A stretch of 12,420 nt of DNA from Candidatus Glassbacteria bacterium RIFCSPLOWO2_12_FULL_58_11 (GCA_001780825.1 MFIX01000081.1:23875-36294); one strand, 5' to 3'; positions 1-7,585 are shown, counted from the first letter of the stretch. Notes: generated by a model from the letters alone, not told the origin. Numbers and translations: made by a program.

Positions 1-382
1 TTGTGCGCTCGCGGTCGGTTTTCCAGGCCCAGATCTCTTTCAGCAGGGCCGGCCGGCCGAGCTGGTGACGGTCCCGGCCCTCGGCGGCGAGCTTTTTCTC
101 CACCACGTTCTGCGTGGCGATCCCGGCGTGGTCCACTCCCGGGACCCAGAGGGTCTCGAAGCCCCGCATGCGGCGGCTGCGGATCAGGATGTCCTGGATC
201 GTGTTGTTCAGGGCGTGCCCCATGTGCAGCACGCCGGTGACATTCGGCGGCGGAATGACTATCGTGAAAGTTTCCTTTGCCGAATCGGTCCGTGCCGTGA
301 AATACCCCCGCTCCTCCCAGAACAAGTACCACTTGTTTTCCACCTGTGATGGATCGTATTGCTTTGCCATTTCCTCGGTCAA
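1..382 (-). CDS. valS: Valine--tRNA ligase, N-terminal part (cut by window edge)
   Basis: This is the N-terminal part of valyl-tRNA synthetase, a class I enzyme that charges tRNA-Val with valine in the cytoplasm. Read on the minus strand from the ATG at 370, the protein begins MAKQYDPSQVENKWYLFWEE, the usual ValS opening. It continues with PPPNVTGVLHMGHALN (about residues 40-55), where HMGH is the class I HIGH-type ATP-binding motif. VPGVDHAGIATQ (about 77-88) is another ValS hallmark. The KMSKS motif and the editing, anticodon and coiled-coil domains lie outside the window. Start choice: the GAGGA before the ATG at 370 is only one or two bases away, too close for a ribosome binding site. An in-frame TTG at 382 has a G-rich AAGGGGG five bases upstream and gives MTEEMAKQYDP. 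I prefer the TTG, but the ATG remains possible. The gene is divergent from fhs. Confidence 0.95.
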   Translation of the reverse strand, partial: MTEEMAKQYDPSQVENKWYLFWEERGYFTARTDSAKETFTIVIPPPNVTGVLHMGHALNNTIQDILIRSRRMRGFETLWVPGVDHAGIATQNVVEKKLAAEGRDRHQLGRPALLKEIWAWKTDRERT

Positions 383-437
383 ACCTGCCCCCTTGCCTTG
401 CCTGATATCTTTTACCTGCGGATTGCGCCGTAAGCTG

Positions 438-463
438 TTGCAAAATAAACTTGTAAAATAAAC
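438..463. repeat. Tandem 13-bp direct repeat
   Basis: TTGCAAAATAAAC (438-450) is followed directly by TTGTAAAATAAAC (451-463), two adjacent 13-base copies with one mismatch. Read on the minus strand, each copy contains TATTTT. The predicted valS -10 is therefore present twice, 13 bases apart. This could be a local duplication of the promoter region or a small operator-like repeat. Confidence 0.6.
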
Positions 464-483
464 TATCATTGTTCGAGGGTCAA
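455..483 (-). promoter_or_regulatory. Predicted sigma70-type promoter of valS
   Basis: On the minus strand, TTGACC (483-478, five of six matches to the -35 consensus) is followed by exactly 17 bases and then TATTTT (460-455, four of six matches to the -10 consensus). Transcription would start near 448, giving a leader of about 65-80 bases before valS. This is a consensus match only. The -10 lies inside one copy of a 13-bp tandem repeat. Confidence 0.5.
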
Positions 484-754
484 TTCTTTTAAGACCGGCG
501 GATTGGAATTCCTGAAAGGCCAAGTTTTTAAATATGAATCGGTTTGAGCGTTTTTAGCACTGATAATCACCTTTTTTTTATAGCGATTACGGGGGATTAG
601 TTTTATTTTGTGTCCTCAAGTTTTCAAAGGGCCGCAATTTTCAGAAGAGCCGTCATACGGGGTTCTGCGGCCGGATTGCCCGCAGGCTGTCCGCTGTATT
701 CAGATCGGTCGAGGCGCTAATACCCATAATCCAGAAAGAACTTTGGAGGTTCGC

Positions 755-2476
755 GTGCCTGTCATTACTGATAAGAAATCCGACATTGGAAAAAGCCCCC
801 GGAAAAAAGTCCCCAGCGATATCGAGATCGCCCAGAACGCGCCGATCAAGCCGATAACCGAGATTGCCGGCCAGATCGGACTGCGCGAAAAGGATCTGGA
901 GCTTTATGGAAGGTACAAGGCGAAGATTTCCCATGAGGTCCTGAATAAAAAGACCGCGGGCGGCGGCCGTCTGATCCTGGTTACCGCGATCAGCGCCACG
1001 CCGGCCGGCGTGGGCAAGTCCACGGTGAGCGTTGGTCTGGCCCAGGCCCTCAAGCGGCTGGGCAAAAAGGCCATGCTCTGCCTTCGCGAGCCCTCCCTGG
1101 GTCCCTGCATGGGGATCAAGGGTGGAGCGGCGGGCGGCGGCTACTCCCAGGTGATCCCGATGGAGGATATCAACCTGCACTTTACCGGCGACATGCACGC
1201 GGTTACCACGGCGCATAACCTGTTGAGCGCCATGGTGGACAACAGCCTGCACCAGGGCAATCCCCTGAGCCTCGATCCGCGGCGGATAAGCTGGCCCCGG
1301 GCCATGGACATGAACGACCGCAGCCTGCGCAACATCGTGGTCGGCCTGGGCGGGCCGCTCAACGGGGTGACCCGCGAGGACGGGTTCATAATCACCGTAG
1401 CCTCGGAAGTCATGGCAATCCTCTGTCTGTCAACTACTCTCGCTGAACTGGAAGAGCGTCTTGGAAAGATCATTGTCGGCTACAATTTCAACAAGGAGCC
1501 GGTCCGGGCAAAGGATATCCAAGCTGCCGGCGCCATGAGCGCCCTTTTGCGCGAGGCTCTCATGCCGAACCTGGTTCAGACTCTGGAAGGCGGTCCGGCG
1601 CTGGTCCACGGGGGGCCGTTCGCCAATATCTCCCACGGCTGCAACAGCCTCGCCGCCACTAAACTATCCCTGAGCCTGGCGGACTATGTGATCACCGAGG
1701 CGGGGTTCGGCGCCGACCTGGGAGCGGAAAAGTTTTTCAATATCAAGTGCCGTTACGGCAAGCTGAGCCCGGACTGCGTGGTCCTGGTGGCCAGTGTCCC
1801 GGCGCTCAAGTACCAGGGCGGAGTCCCGGTCGAGGGGCTCGCAAAAGAGAACCTCGAGGCGCTGGTGGCCGGCATGGCCAATCTGGATAAGCATATCGAA
1901 AACATCCAGCACCACGGGGTGCCGGTAGTGGTGGCGATCAACCGCTACCTCAACGATACCCCGGCCGAAATAGATATGATCGCCGACCACTGCGGCCGCC
2001 TGGGTACCGAATCCGCGGTCTCCGAGGTCTGGGAAAAGGGCGGAGAGGGAGGCGAAAGCCTGGCCCGGTCCGTGTGCTCCACTATCGACAAGGGCGGCGC
2101 AAATTTCAGGTTCCTTTACGATGTTGAGGAAAAAATAACCGCCAAGATCGAGACTATCGCCCGCAAGATGTACGGCGCCGAAGGTGTCGAATACACCACC
2201 GGGGCGCGGCGGCAAATCCAGAACATCGAAAAATTCGGACTGGGCAACCTGCCGGTGTGCATGGCCAAGACCCAGTTCTCGCTCTCGGACAACCCGCTGC
2301 TGCTCGGCCGTCCCAAGGGCTTCGATATTACCGTACGCGAGGTGCGGCCCTCAGCCGGAGCGGGTTTTATCGTGGCGCTCACCGGCGATATCATGGTCAT
2401 GCCCGGGCTGCCGAAAGATCCCGCCGCGGCCCGGATCGGGCTGGACAAAAAGGGCAGGATTTATGGGCTGTTCTAA
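755..2476 (+). CDS. fhs: Formate--tetrahydrofolate ligase
   Basis: This enzyme (FTHFS) joins formate to tetrahydrofolate using ATP to make 10-formyl-THF in the cytoplasm. The product supplies purine and formyl-Met synthesis, or the methyl branch of the Wood-Ljungdahl pathway. The predicted 573 residues fit the family, which is usually around 555-560, with a slightly long N terminus. Visible signatures are the P-loop TPAGVGKST (82-90), then LREPSLGPCMGIKGGAAGGG and MEDINLHFTGDMHA. GGPALVHGGPFANISHG, EAGFGADLGAEKFFNIKCR and the C-terminal MVMPGLPKDPAA follow. The P-loop reads GVGKS where the common form is GEGKT. Start: GTG at 755 has a strong GGAGGT at 745-750, four bases upstream. The frame is open back to 608 but has no ribosome binding site or family similarity there. 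The gene stands alone, divergent from valS and followed by hairpins. Which pathway it serves cannot be told from this window. Confidence 0.96.
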   Translation: MPVITDKKSDIGKSPRKKVPSDIEIAQNAPIKPITEIAGQIGLREKDLELYGRYKAKISHEVLNKKTAGGGRLILVTAISATPAGVGKSTVSVGLAQALKRLGKKAMLCLREPSLGPCMGIKGGAAGGGYSQVIPMEDINLHFTGDMHAVTTAHNLLSAMVDNSLHQGNPLSLDPRRISWPRAMDMNDRSLRNIVVGLGGPLNGVTREDGFIITVASEVMAILCLSTTLAELEERLGKIIVGYNFNKEPVRAKDIQAAGAMSALLREALMPNLVQTLEGGPALVHGGPFANISHGCNSLAATKLSLSLADYVITEAGFGADLGAEKFFNIKCRYGKLSPDCVVLVASVPALKYQGGVPVEGLAKENLEALVAGMANLDKHIENIQHHGVPVVVAINRYLNDTPAEIDMIADHCGRLGTESAVSEVWEKGGEGGESLARSVCSTIDKGGANFRFLYDVEEKITAKIETIARKMYGAEGVEYTTGARRQIQNIEKFGLGNLPVCMAKTQFSLSDNPLLLGRPKGFDITVREVRPSAGAGFIVALTGDIMVMPGLPKDPAAARIGLDKKGRIYGLF

Positions 2477-2498
2477 GGCGGATAATCCACAATCTGCC

Positions 2499-2526
2499 GC
2501 AAACACGGGAGGGACCCTGTGTTTGC
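2499..2526 (+). terminator. Hairpin 23 bases after fhs, possible terminator
   Basis: GCAAACACGGG (2499-2509) pairs with CCC-T-GTGTTTGC (2515-2526), giving 11 pairs with one bulged T and an AGGGA loop. It follows the fhs stop closely, but no T-run follows. It could therefore be a weak or factor-dependent terminator, an RNA-stabilising stem, or one unit of the palindromic repeat cluster just downstream. Confidence 0.4.
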
Positions 2527-2540
2527 CCTCCGGGCATGCA

Positions 2541-2566
2541 GGGGGCACGGTGCACCGTGCCTCTAC
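2541..2566. repeat. Palindromic intergenic repeat, site A
   Basis: The core GGCACGGTGCACCGTGCC (2544-2561) is a perfect 18-base palindrome, extended by wobble pairs and ending in CTCTAC at 2561-2566. CGGGCATGC lies just upstream at 2531-2539. The same CGGGCATGC followed by a palindrome and a CTAC end occurs near 4719-4767, and a GTAGGGG-edged pair lies near 9407. This suggests a dispersed REP-like family. Confidence 0.6.
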
Positions 2567-2680
2567 TTGAAACGCAACCGGAATTTTAATTACACTGGTT
2601 ATTAACATATTGCTGGATCAGGCTGTATGCGCTTCACTCAATGTAACACTTTAAATCAGTTGATTCCTAAGGGTATCATC

Positions 2681-4717
2681 TTGCTAAAATCCATTCCCAC
2701 CGTTTTTCTTCTGGCAGCCCTGGTTGCCGGCTGCGCCGGGCGCGAGCCTCATGGCCGCGGCGAGCCGCTGCGCCTTCACACTCCCGAGGACTTCGGGCCG
2801 ATAAACATCGGTTTCTCCCCCTCCCTGGCCCTGGCCGATTGGAACAATGACGGCTACAACGATCTGCTGGCTTTTTCCGGCGGCTATGGCGGGGGACTCT
2901 TCCTCTACCGCCGCCTGCCCGGTACAGAAGAGCCGCGTTTTGAAGCTCCGGAGCGGATCGATGGCAAGTACGGGCTGCCAGCGCTGACCGGGGAAAACCT
3001 CTACTGGTGGTCCAAAAGCCCGCTCGGGCCGATATGGTGGCTGGATGTGAACCGGGACGGGCTGGAGGACCTGGTGAGCCGAACCACGGAGGGCGTGCGG
3101 ATTTTCCCTAACCAGGGCAAAGCCGGAAAGCCAGTTTTCGGGCCGCCGGAAAAAGCGCCTGCCGATTTCGGCCCCGCCGCCTGCCTGGCGGACCTGGACG
3201 GCGACGGCAACCTGGACCGGCTCGAGGGCGAATGGCAGAACCCCCATTACTGGCCGCCCTTCGACCCGGACTCGATGGCTCCCGGACCATCCGGGATGGT
3301 TTACCGCGGCAGGTATCGGGGCGACCACTGGCTGGGGCAGCCGGGAATAAGCCGGATCAATTTCAGCAAAGGCTCCGGCTGGCTCAAGTTCTCTCCTGCC
3401 CGGCTGCTGCTGGATCCACTTTCGCTGGCGGCAACTGTGGGAACGCTGCGCTGCGCCGCGGGAGACTGGGATGGGGACGGCGACCTGGACCTGGCGCTGA
3501 CCGACCGCGTGGGCGGGCTTTACCTGTACCGAAACCTGTCTTTCGGCCGGCCGGAGCCGCGGAAAGGCCCGGCCTGGGAGGAACAGGAGATACGCTTCCT
3601 GCCTTTCGCCGGCTTGCGCCCGGTTTTCGGGAACCTGAATGCCGGAGAGGAAGAGAACCAGCTTTTCCTGGTCACCGAATCCGGCTTTATTTACTGGCTG
3701 CAGGTCGATCCGCAGAACAAAACTTCTCCTTTCCCGTTCAAATCTCCGATCCGCCTCGACTGCCGTCAGCCTCAACTGTCCGCGGGCAATTTCGCTGTCC
3801 CGGCAGTGGCGGATTTCAACGGGGACGGCAGGCTGGATCTGGTGACCGGCAATGAGGACGGCTACCTGCTTTTTTTCAAGGGTGACAGCAGCGCGGAGGG
3901 CCTGGCTTTCGGCTCTCCCCGGCTGTTGGAGAGCGCGGGCCGGCTGATCTGTCTCACCGCCGGCCTGTCCGGCTCGCCCCAGGGCCCGGTTGAGGCGGCC
4001 TACGGTTATACCTGCCCCACGGCCGGAGACTGGGACAGTGATAGCAACCCGGACCTGGTTCTTTCGGATATCCGGGGTTTCTATTACCTCCTTCGTAACC
4101 CGGGGGATGGCACCCTGGCCTTTCCGGCCCTGGAAATACTGACTTCCTGCGGCGACACCCTGCGCACGGTCTGGCGGGTGCGGCCCGCGCTGTGGGATGT
4201 GGACCAGGACGGTCTGACCGACCTGGCGACCCTGGACCGCTACGGTATCTTAAGCTGGTTTCGCAGGATTGACCGGGGGAATGAGCTCGAGCCGGGACGC
4301 GCTTTCAGCGATCAGAACGGACAGCCGCTCAAGCTGGACGGGCAGTTGAGCGATGGGCACGTGCATACGGGACGGATAAAGCTCGAGCTGGCGGACTGGG
4401 ACGGCGACGGAGACCCGGATGTGATCTACGGCACCTCGCGCATGGCCGAGCCTTATGGCCCGGGGGATTCAGGAGAGGGCGGCTTTTCGCATATCGACTG
4501 GCTGGAAAATACCGGCGGCGGAAAGGACTGGTTTTTTACCCGTCGCGGGCCCCTGCTTAAGATAGGTGACAAGCCCTACCCGCTCGGTTGGCACACAGCC
4601 AGCCCGGCGGCGTTGGATTTCAATCATGACGGGCGGCTGGATTTGCTGGTGGGCGTGGAAAGCGGCCAGGTGTACCTTTTCGAGCGCTCTTTTATCGAGA
4701 AAGGCTGCATGCCCTGA
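2681..4717 (+). CDS. FG-GAP/VCBS repeat lipoprotein
   Basis: This is a predicted surface lipoprotein of 678 residues made of FG-GAP/VCBS-type beta-propeller repeats. With a TTG start at 2681 the protein opens MLKSIPTVFLLAALVAGCAG. That is a short lipoprotein signal with lipobox LVAG-Cys18; the +2 residue is Ala, so outer-membrane sorting is likely if E. coli-like rules apply. Nine DxDxDG-like calcium loops are visible at about residues 53, 122, 171, 262, 378, 450, 506, 572 and 646. Examples are DWDGDGDLDLAL, DFNGDGRLDLV and DFNHDGRLDLLVG; the loop at 450 (DSDSNPD) lacks the usual Gly. Nine blades or loops suit one or two propellers. I see no catalytic domain. A binding or adhesion role, possibly with polysaccharides, is inference. 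Start: AAGGG at 2669-2673 lies seven bases before the TTG. The ATG at 2627 would add 18 residues before the signal peptide and fits worse. The gene converges on the beta-helix gene. Confidence 0.85.
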   Translation: MLKSIPTVFLLAALVAGCAGREPHGRGEPLRLHTPEDFGPINIGFSPSLALADWNNDGYNDLLAFSGGYGGGLFLYRRLPGTEEPRFEAPERIDGKYGLPALTGENLYWWSKSPLGPIWWLDVNRDGLEDLVSRTTEGVRIFPNQGKAGKPVFGPPEKAPADFGPAACLADLDGDGNLDRLEGEWQNPHYWPPFDPDSMAPGPSGMVYRGRYRGDHWLGQPGISRINFSKGSGWLKFSPARLLLDPLSLAATVGTLRCAAGDWDGDGDLDLALTDRVGGLYLYRNLSFGRPEPRKGPAWEEQEIRFLPFAGLRPVFGNLNAGEEENQLFLVTESGFIYWLQVDPQNKTSPFPFKSPIRLDCRQPQLSAGNFAVPAVADFNGDGRLDLVTGNEDGYLLFFKGDSSAEGLAFGSPRLLESAGRLICLTAGLSGSPQGPVEAAYGYTCPTAGDWDSDSNPDLVLSDIRGFYYLLRNPGDGTLAFPALEILTSCGDTLRTVWRVRPALWDVDQDGLTDLATLDRYGILSWFRRIDRGNELEPGRAFSDQNGQPLKLDGQLSDGHVHTGRIKLELADWDGDGDPDVIYGTSRMAEPYGPGDSGEGGFSHIDWLENTGGGKDWFFTRRGPLLKIGDKPYPLGWHTASPAALDFNHDGRLDLLVGVESGQVYLFERSFIEKGCMP

Positions 4718-4727
4718 ACGGGCATGC
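4707..4727 (+). other. Perfect hairpin wrapped around a stop codon
   Basis: GCATGCCC (4707-4714) pairs perfectly with GGGCATGC (4720-4727). The five-base loop TGAAC contains the TGA stop codon (4715-4717) of the FG-GAP lipoprotein gene. The stem thus spans the last two codons and the first bases after the gene. It may be the left part of the palindromic repeat at 4744. Confidence 0.6.
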
Positions 4728-4743
4728 CATTCAAAACAATATC

Positions 4744-4767
4744 GGGCGCAGCATGCTGCGCCCCTAC
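4744..4767. repeat. Palindromic intergenic repeat, site B
   Basis: GGGCGCAGCATGCTGCGCCC (4744-4763) is a perfect 20-base palindrome followed by CTAC. Like site A it is preceded by CGGGCATGC, here at 4719-4727, and ends in a CCCCTAC-type edge. This supports a shared repeat family rather than a chance hairpin. Confidence 0.65.
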
Positions 4768-4798
4768 GCAAAATAATAAATATAAAAAGGTTATTATA

Positions 4799-4844
4799 GC
4801 ACAAAAGGGACTGCTCCTGCCGATGGAAGCAGTCCCTTTTGTGC
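4799..4844. terminator. Bidirectional intrinsic terminator
   Basis: A perfect 17-bp stem is formed by 4799-4815 (GCACAAAAGGGACTGCT) and 4828-4844, around a 12-base loop. The stem has AAAAGGG on the left and CCCTTTT on the right, so it presents a G+C block followed by a T tract in both directions. It lies between the converging FG-GAP lipoprotein and beta-helix genes and ends 16 bases from the latter's stop codon. It should stop transcription from both sides. Confidence 0.85.
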
Positions 4845-4860
4845 GTTTAACGGGATAATT

Positions 4861-6555
4861 TTACTGCGTCTCCCAGGGGGCGTATACCGCGGGCTCAACC
4901 GCGTTGCGGCCGAATTTAAGCGGCGGATTGCCCCTCTCGAAAGCGCCCATGTCCGGTCCCGCGCCCTGGAAATCATCGTTGAAACCGGGCAGCGGGACGC
5001 CGGCATCGATTGCCGGATTTTTGACAGTCACCACCTTATCCGTGATATCCCAGTGGCGGCCGTGATGATCCACCGGGGTCCTGCCCCATTTTATCATTGT
5101 TGTAGTGGCCGCCAGGAAAAACTCCAGTTCCTGGGAGGGCATGAACGAGGGCCTGGCATGGATGCCGTGCCGCTCGTAATCCAGGCCCATGGACAGCCCG
5201 GTGAACAGGTCGTGATCCAGGTCCGCCGGGGGGACCGGTTTCTGCAGCCAGGTCAACGGGCCGCGACAGTCGAAAATATTGTTACGGGAGACGGTGTTCG
5301 AAATCGGATGGGTGCTGAAAACGCTGAATGCGCCCCGCGGCTGAAGAGCGGTGTTGTGGAAAACATACCGCCGTCCGCCGTTGTACGGGCTGTGCTCACC
5401 GACCTTGATCATTGGCCCGCCCAGCGGGTCCGCGTGTGTATGGCGGGAGAGCCCGAACACGTTGCGGAATATGTAGAGCGGCCCTTTCGAGGTCGCCGCG
5501 GGGGCGATATGGGTGTAGGTGTGATGGATGTAATTGCCCCAGATCCGGACATTCATGTTCGCCCCTTCGCTCTCGATGGCATCATCCCAGACATTGGCGA
5601 TAATATTGCCGTAGATGTCCGAGTCGCGGTTGGGGCTGCCCTCGAGGCTGTAGTTGCTCCCGCCGCCGATGGCATCGTTGTAGCCGTGGTCCTCAGTCGA
5701 GCTGATCTCGTTGTAGCGGATGACATTCCCGCCGCCGCTGTTCCAGAGGCTTATCGCCTGCGGGCCGCTGGGGTGTCCGAAATCCCAGTCATTGGTCCAG
5801 CCGCTGGGGTTGTCGAACAGGTTGCGCTGGATTACCAGCCGCGAGACCCCGCCCTCCGCGTTGATCCCGCTGTCCTCCCAGCCATTGTAGGCCAGCTCGC
5901 GGTCTCCCCTGCCCCAGAGGGTGATATGGCAGTCCTCTACCACCACATCATGGACTCCCTCCTTGATAAGGATCGCATCCTTGACCGCATTGCGCAGCTC
6001 CAGGCCCCGGATTATCACATATGAAGCCTCGACTACGATATTGTAATCGGTGGTTTTCTCGGGATCGATCACTGTTTTACTCCCCTGTTCCGGAGCCAGC
6101 AGGTGCCAGGCCTCCGCGGTGCCGGATTCAGTGATATGGATCTCCTCATCGGTCACCCCGGCGCTCAGGCGGGTTTCCTTGCCAACTGTAAATTTTTCAC
6201 TTCTGGTGCGGGCTTTGAGAGTCACTTCCTTGCCGCCGCAGCTCAGGCCGATCTCGTACTCGGTGTCCGGGCTCAGGCCCACGATGCTGCCGCGGAACTC
6301 GCTGTCACGCTGGTCATACCAGAGCGGTAGAACGCTCTTCCATTTATCTGTCCCGGTTTTGCGGTAACGCACCGCGCAAAGCGTATCGGCCGAGCTTTCC
6401 AGCTTGTAATAAAGCCCCAGGCACTCGAAAGTGGCCACGGCGGAGGGATTTTTTTCAGTTTCGGCGGCAAATGTTCGTGAAGGAGGGAATAAGAATACCA
6501 TCGCGAACAGGAATGTCAGCAGGGCAGGTTTGAGAAAGGCGGCGGACTCTTTCAT
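4861..6555 (-). CDS. Secreted right-handed parallel beta-helix protein
   Basis: This predicted exported protein has 564 residues. It begins with a Sec signal peptide, a long hydrophobic stretch at about 11-24, with probable cleavage after TFA at residue 30. Residues about 36-120 look like a fibronectin type III domain, including GLSPDTEYEIGL. Residues about 170-480 show the short, Asn- and Gly-rich periodic repeats of a right-handed parallel beta-helix (PbH1). Examples are YVIIRGLELRNAVKDAILI, VIRYNEIS, DIYGNIIANVWDDAIESEG and YIFRNVF. The C terminus has NPAIDAGVPLPG and GPDMGAFERG, typical of the tails of such proteins. The fold is common in polysaccharide lyases, hydrolases and epimerases. 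Catalytic residues cannot be assigned, although the exposed acidic pairs WEDSG and WDDAIESE are candidates. Start: ATG at 6555 has GGGAGA about six bases upstream. The open frame continues to 6648 but would bury the signal peptide. A surface glycan role is inferred. Confidence 0.87.
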   Translation of the reverse strand: MKESAAFLKPALLTFLFAMVFLFPPSRTFAAETEKNPSAVATFECLGLYYKLESSADTLCAVRYRKTGTDKWKSVLPLWYDQRDSEFRGSIVGLSPDTEYEIGLSCGGKEVTLKARTRSEKFTVGKETRLSAGVTDEEIHITESGTAEAWHLLAPEQGSKTVIDPEKTTDYNIVVEASYVIIRGLELRNAVKDAILIKEGVHDVVVEDCHITLWGRGDRELAYNGWEDSGINAEGGVSRLVIQRNLFDNPSGWTNDWDFGHPSGPQAISLWNSGGGNVIRYNEISSTEDHGYNDAIGGGSNYSLEGSPNRDSDIYGNIIANVWDDAIESEGANMNVRIWGNYIHHTYTHIAPAATSKGPLYIFRNVFGLSRHTHADPLGGPMIKVGEHSPYNGGRRYVFHNTALQPRGAFSVFSTHPISNTVSRNNIFDCRGPLTWLQKPVPPADLDHDLFTGLSMGLDYERHGIHARPSFMPSQELEFFLAATTTMIKWGRTPVDHHGRHWDITDKVVTVKNPAIDAGVPLPGFNDDFQGAGPDMGAFERGNPPLKFGRNAVEPAVYAPWETQ

Positions 6556-6639
6556 TTTTTCTCTCCCGTAGCATATTGTTAGAGTGGTTCTGGTGGCGAG
6601 GTACGGATATATGATTGACGATAAGCTGGAGCGCGAGGA

Positions 6640-7086
6640 TTGACTCACGGATTACAAAATAGCCCGGATAATCTAGCGGTTGCTTCCCCGCCCGAGGTCC
6701 TGGTGCTGTTCGACGGCTGTTGCCGGCTCTGCAACCGGTTCGTGGACTTCCTGATCCGTCACGACCGGCGCAGGGCCTTGCGCTATACCCCGCTCCAGGG
6801 AGTGACCGCAAAGCAATATCTGGAGAAACCAAACCCGGATATTTCCAGCATCGATTCGGTGGTTCTGGCTGAGGGAAAGCGCCTGTATTTCAAATCTTCC
6901 GCCGCCCTGCGCCTGTTCAAGTATCTTCCGGCCCCCTGGCCGCTGGCCGGTATCCTGATGCTGCTGCCGCGGTTTTTCCGGGACTGGTGCTATGATCTCC
7001 TGGCCGGCAACCGTTACCGTCTGTTCGGCAGGACTGACGCCTGCCGGTCTCCCGCGCCCGGCGAGCGCGAGTTATTTCTGCCCTGA
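6640..7086 (+). CDS. DCC-family (DUF393) thiol-disulfide oxidoreductase
   Basis: This 148-residue protein belongs to the DCC1-like/DUF393 family, related to YuxK. The family has a thioredoxin-like fold and a conserved DGxCxxC motif, and is annotated as putative thiol-disulfide oxidoreductases; the real substrates are mostly unknown. The motif is FDGCCRLC at residues 24-31, with the redox CxxC at Cys28 and Cys31. The typical C-terminal end is NRYRLFGRTDACRSP (124-138). No signal peptide is seen; a hydrophobic stretch at about 99-113 belongs to the fold. Start: TTG at 6640 is the only start after an in-frame TAA at 6622, and GGAG lies eight bases upstream. The gene is divergent from the beta-helix gene (84 bases between starts) and its last 15 bases overlap the 3' end of acpS. 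Confidence 0.85.
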   Translation: MTHGLQNSPDNLAVASPPEVLVLFDGCCRLCNRFVDFLIRHDRRRALRYTPLQGVTAKQYLEKPNPDISSIDSVVLAEGKRLYFKSSAALRLFKYLPAPWPLAGILMLLPRFFRDWCYDLLAGNRYRLFGRTDACRSPAPGERELFLP

Positions 7087-7512
7087 ATCCGAATTACCCC
7101 CTGCCGGCGCCAGCAGGAGCGCCACAGCCACAGCCTGGCTCCGGTCGTGCGCCAGAGAAACCTCGGCTCCCCCGGCCCCGATATTCTTTGCCAGCTCCGC
7201 GGTTTTACCGTTGAACTTCAGGAAAGGCTTGCCTTTCTCGTTATTCCAGACCTCGATCCCTTTCCAGAACACCTCCGCGGTCCAGCCGCTGCCGAAAGCT
7301 TTCATGGCCGCCTCCTTGGCCGCGAAGCGGGCCGCGAAATGCGGGTAGGGGTCAGCCTTGGAGCGGCAGTAGGCGATCTCCCCCTCGGTGTACACCCGCT
7401 GCTCGAAGCGCCTGCCGCTTTTGGCTTCCAGCGCCCCTTTGATCCTCTCGATCTCGATCAGGTCCACCCCCAGTCCCAGGACCAGCGCCGGTTTGCCTGC
7501 AAATACTCCCAT
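7072..7512 (-). CDS. acpS: Holo-[acyl-carrier-protein] synthase
   Basis: AcpS moves the 4'-phosphopantetheine arm of CoA onto the serine of acyl carrier protein, activating it for fatty acid synthesis in the cytoplasm. The 146 residues suit the family, which is often 120-130, with a slightly long N terminus. Near the start is LGLGVDLIEIERI, with the Mg-binding Asp17. In the middle is HFAARFAAKEAAMKAFGSG, with Glu67 of the KE pair. Near the end is VSLAHDRSQAVAVALL, the usual C-terminal strand with His122. Start: ATG at 7512 has AAGGA nine bases upstream. The ATG at 7521 touches that same AAGGA directly, which is too close. The gene ends inside the DCC gene tail (15-base convergent overlap) and probably uses the promoter at about 7586. 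Confidence 0.93.
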   Translation of the reverse strand: MGVFAGKPALVLGLGVDLIEIERIKGALEAKSGRRFEQRVYTEGEIAYCRSKADPYPHFAARFAAKEAAMKAFGSGWTAEVFWKGIEVWNNEKGKPFLKFNGKTAELAKNIGAGGAEVSLAHDRSQAVAVALLLAPAGGNSDSGQK

Positions 7513-7546
7513 CGCCTGCATTCCTTCTTTCTTGAGCCGGACTTAC

Positions 7547-7573
7547 TTGAAAATACCCAGTGGCTGGTATAAT
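7547..7573 (+). promoter_or_regulatory. Extended -10 promoter toward rarA
   Basis: TGGTATAAT (7565-7573) is a perfect TATAAT with the extended TGn. TTGAAA (7547-7552) could serve as the -35, but the spacer is only 15 bases; an extended -10 often makes up for that. The start would be near 7580, over 360 bases before rarA. Confidence 0.5.
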
Positions 7574-7585
7574 ATATTTCCCTGT

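Larger units (their letters stand above)
383..754. other. Divergent valS-fhs intergenic region
   Basis: This 372-base spacer holds the valS promoter and the 13-bp tandem repeat on its left side. The middle (about 480-600) is AT-rich, with runs of T and an EcoRI-like palindrome GGAATTCC near 505. No -35/-10 pair for fhs stands out. At 665-685 CTGCGG pairs with CCGCAG around a 9-base loop, in what is probably the fhs leader. I see no tRNA, riboswitch or convincing small gene. The fhs reading frame stays open upstream to 608, but the composition there is not protein-like. Confidence 0.6.

Noticed and set aside
608..754. In-frame N-terminal extension of fhs by 49 codons
   Set aside because: The GTG at 755 has a strong GGAGGT, the extension has no ribosome binding site and does not resemble FTHFS N termini.
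2499..2566. CRISPR array from the clustered short hairpins
   Set aside because: The units differ in sequence and there are no regular spacers or cas genes; they fit palindromic intergenic repeats instead.
2684..3775. Long minus-strand open frame (363 codons) opposite the lipoprotein gene
   Set aside because: It mirrors a clearly real gene with nine calcium-loop motifs; GC-rich codon use leaves antisense frames open, and the product shows no recognisable domain.
5053..6024. Plus-strand open frame (323 codons) opposite the beta-helix gene
   Set aside because: It is antisense to a gene with a signal peptide and repeat structure; the translated sequence is low-complexity Val/Ala/Gly/Asp without motifs.
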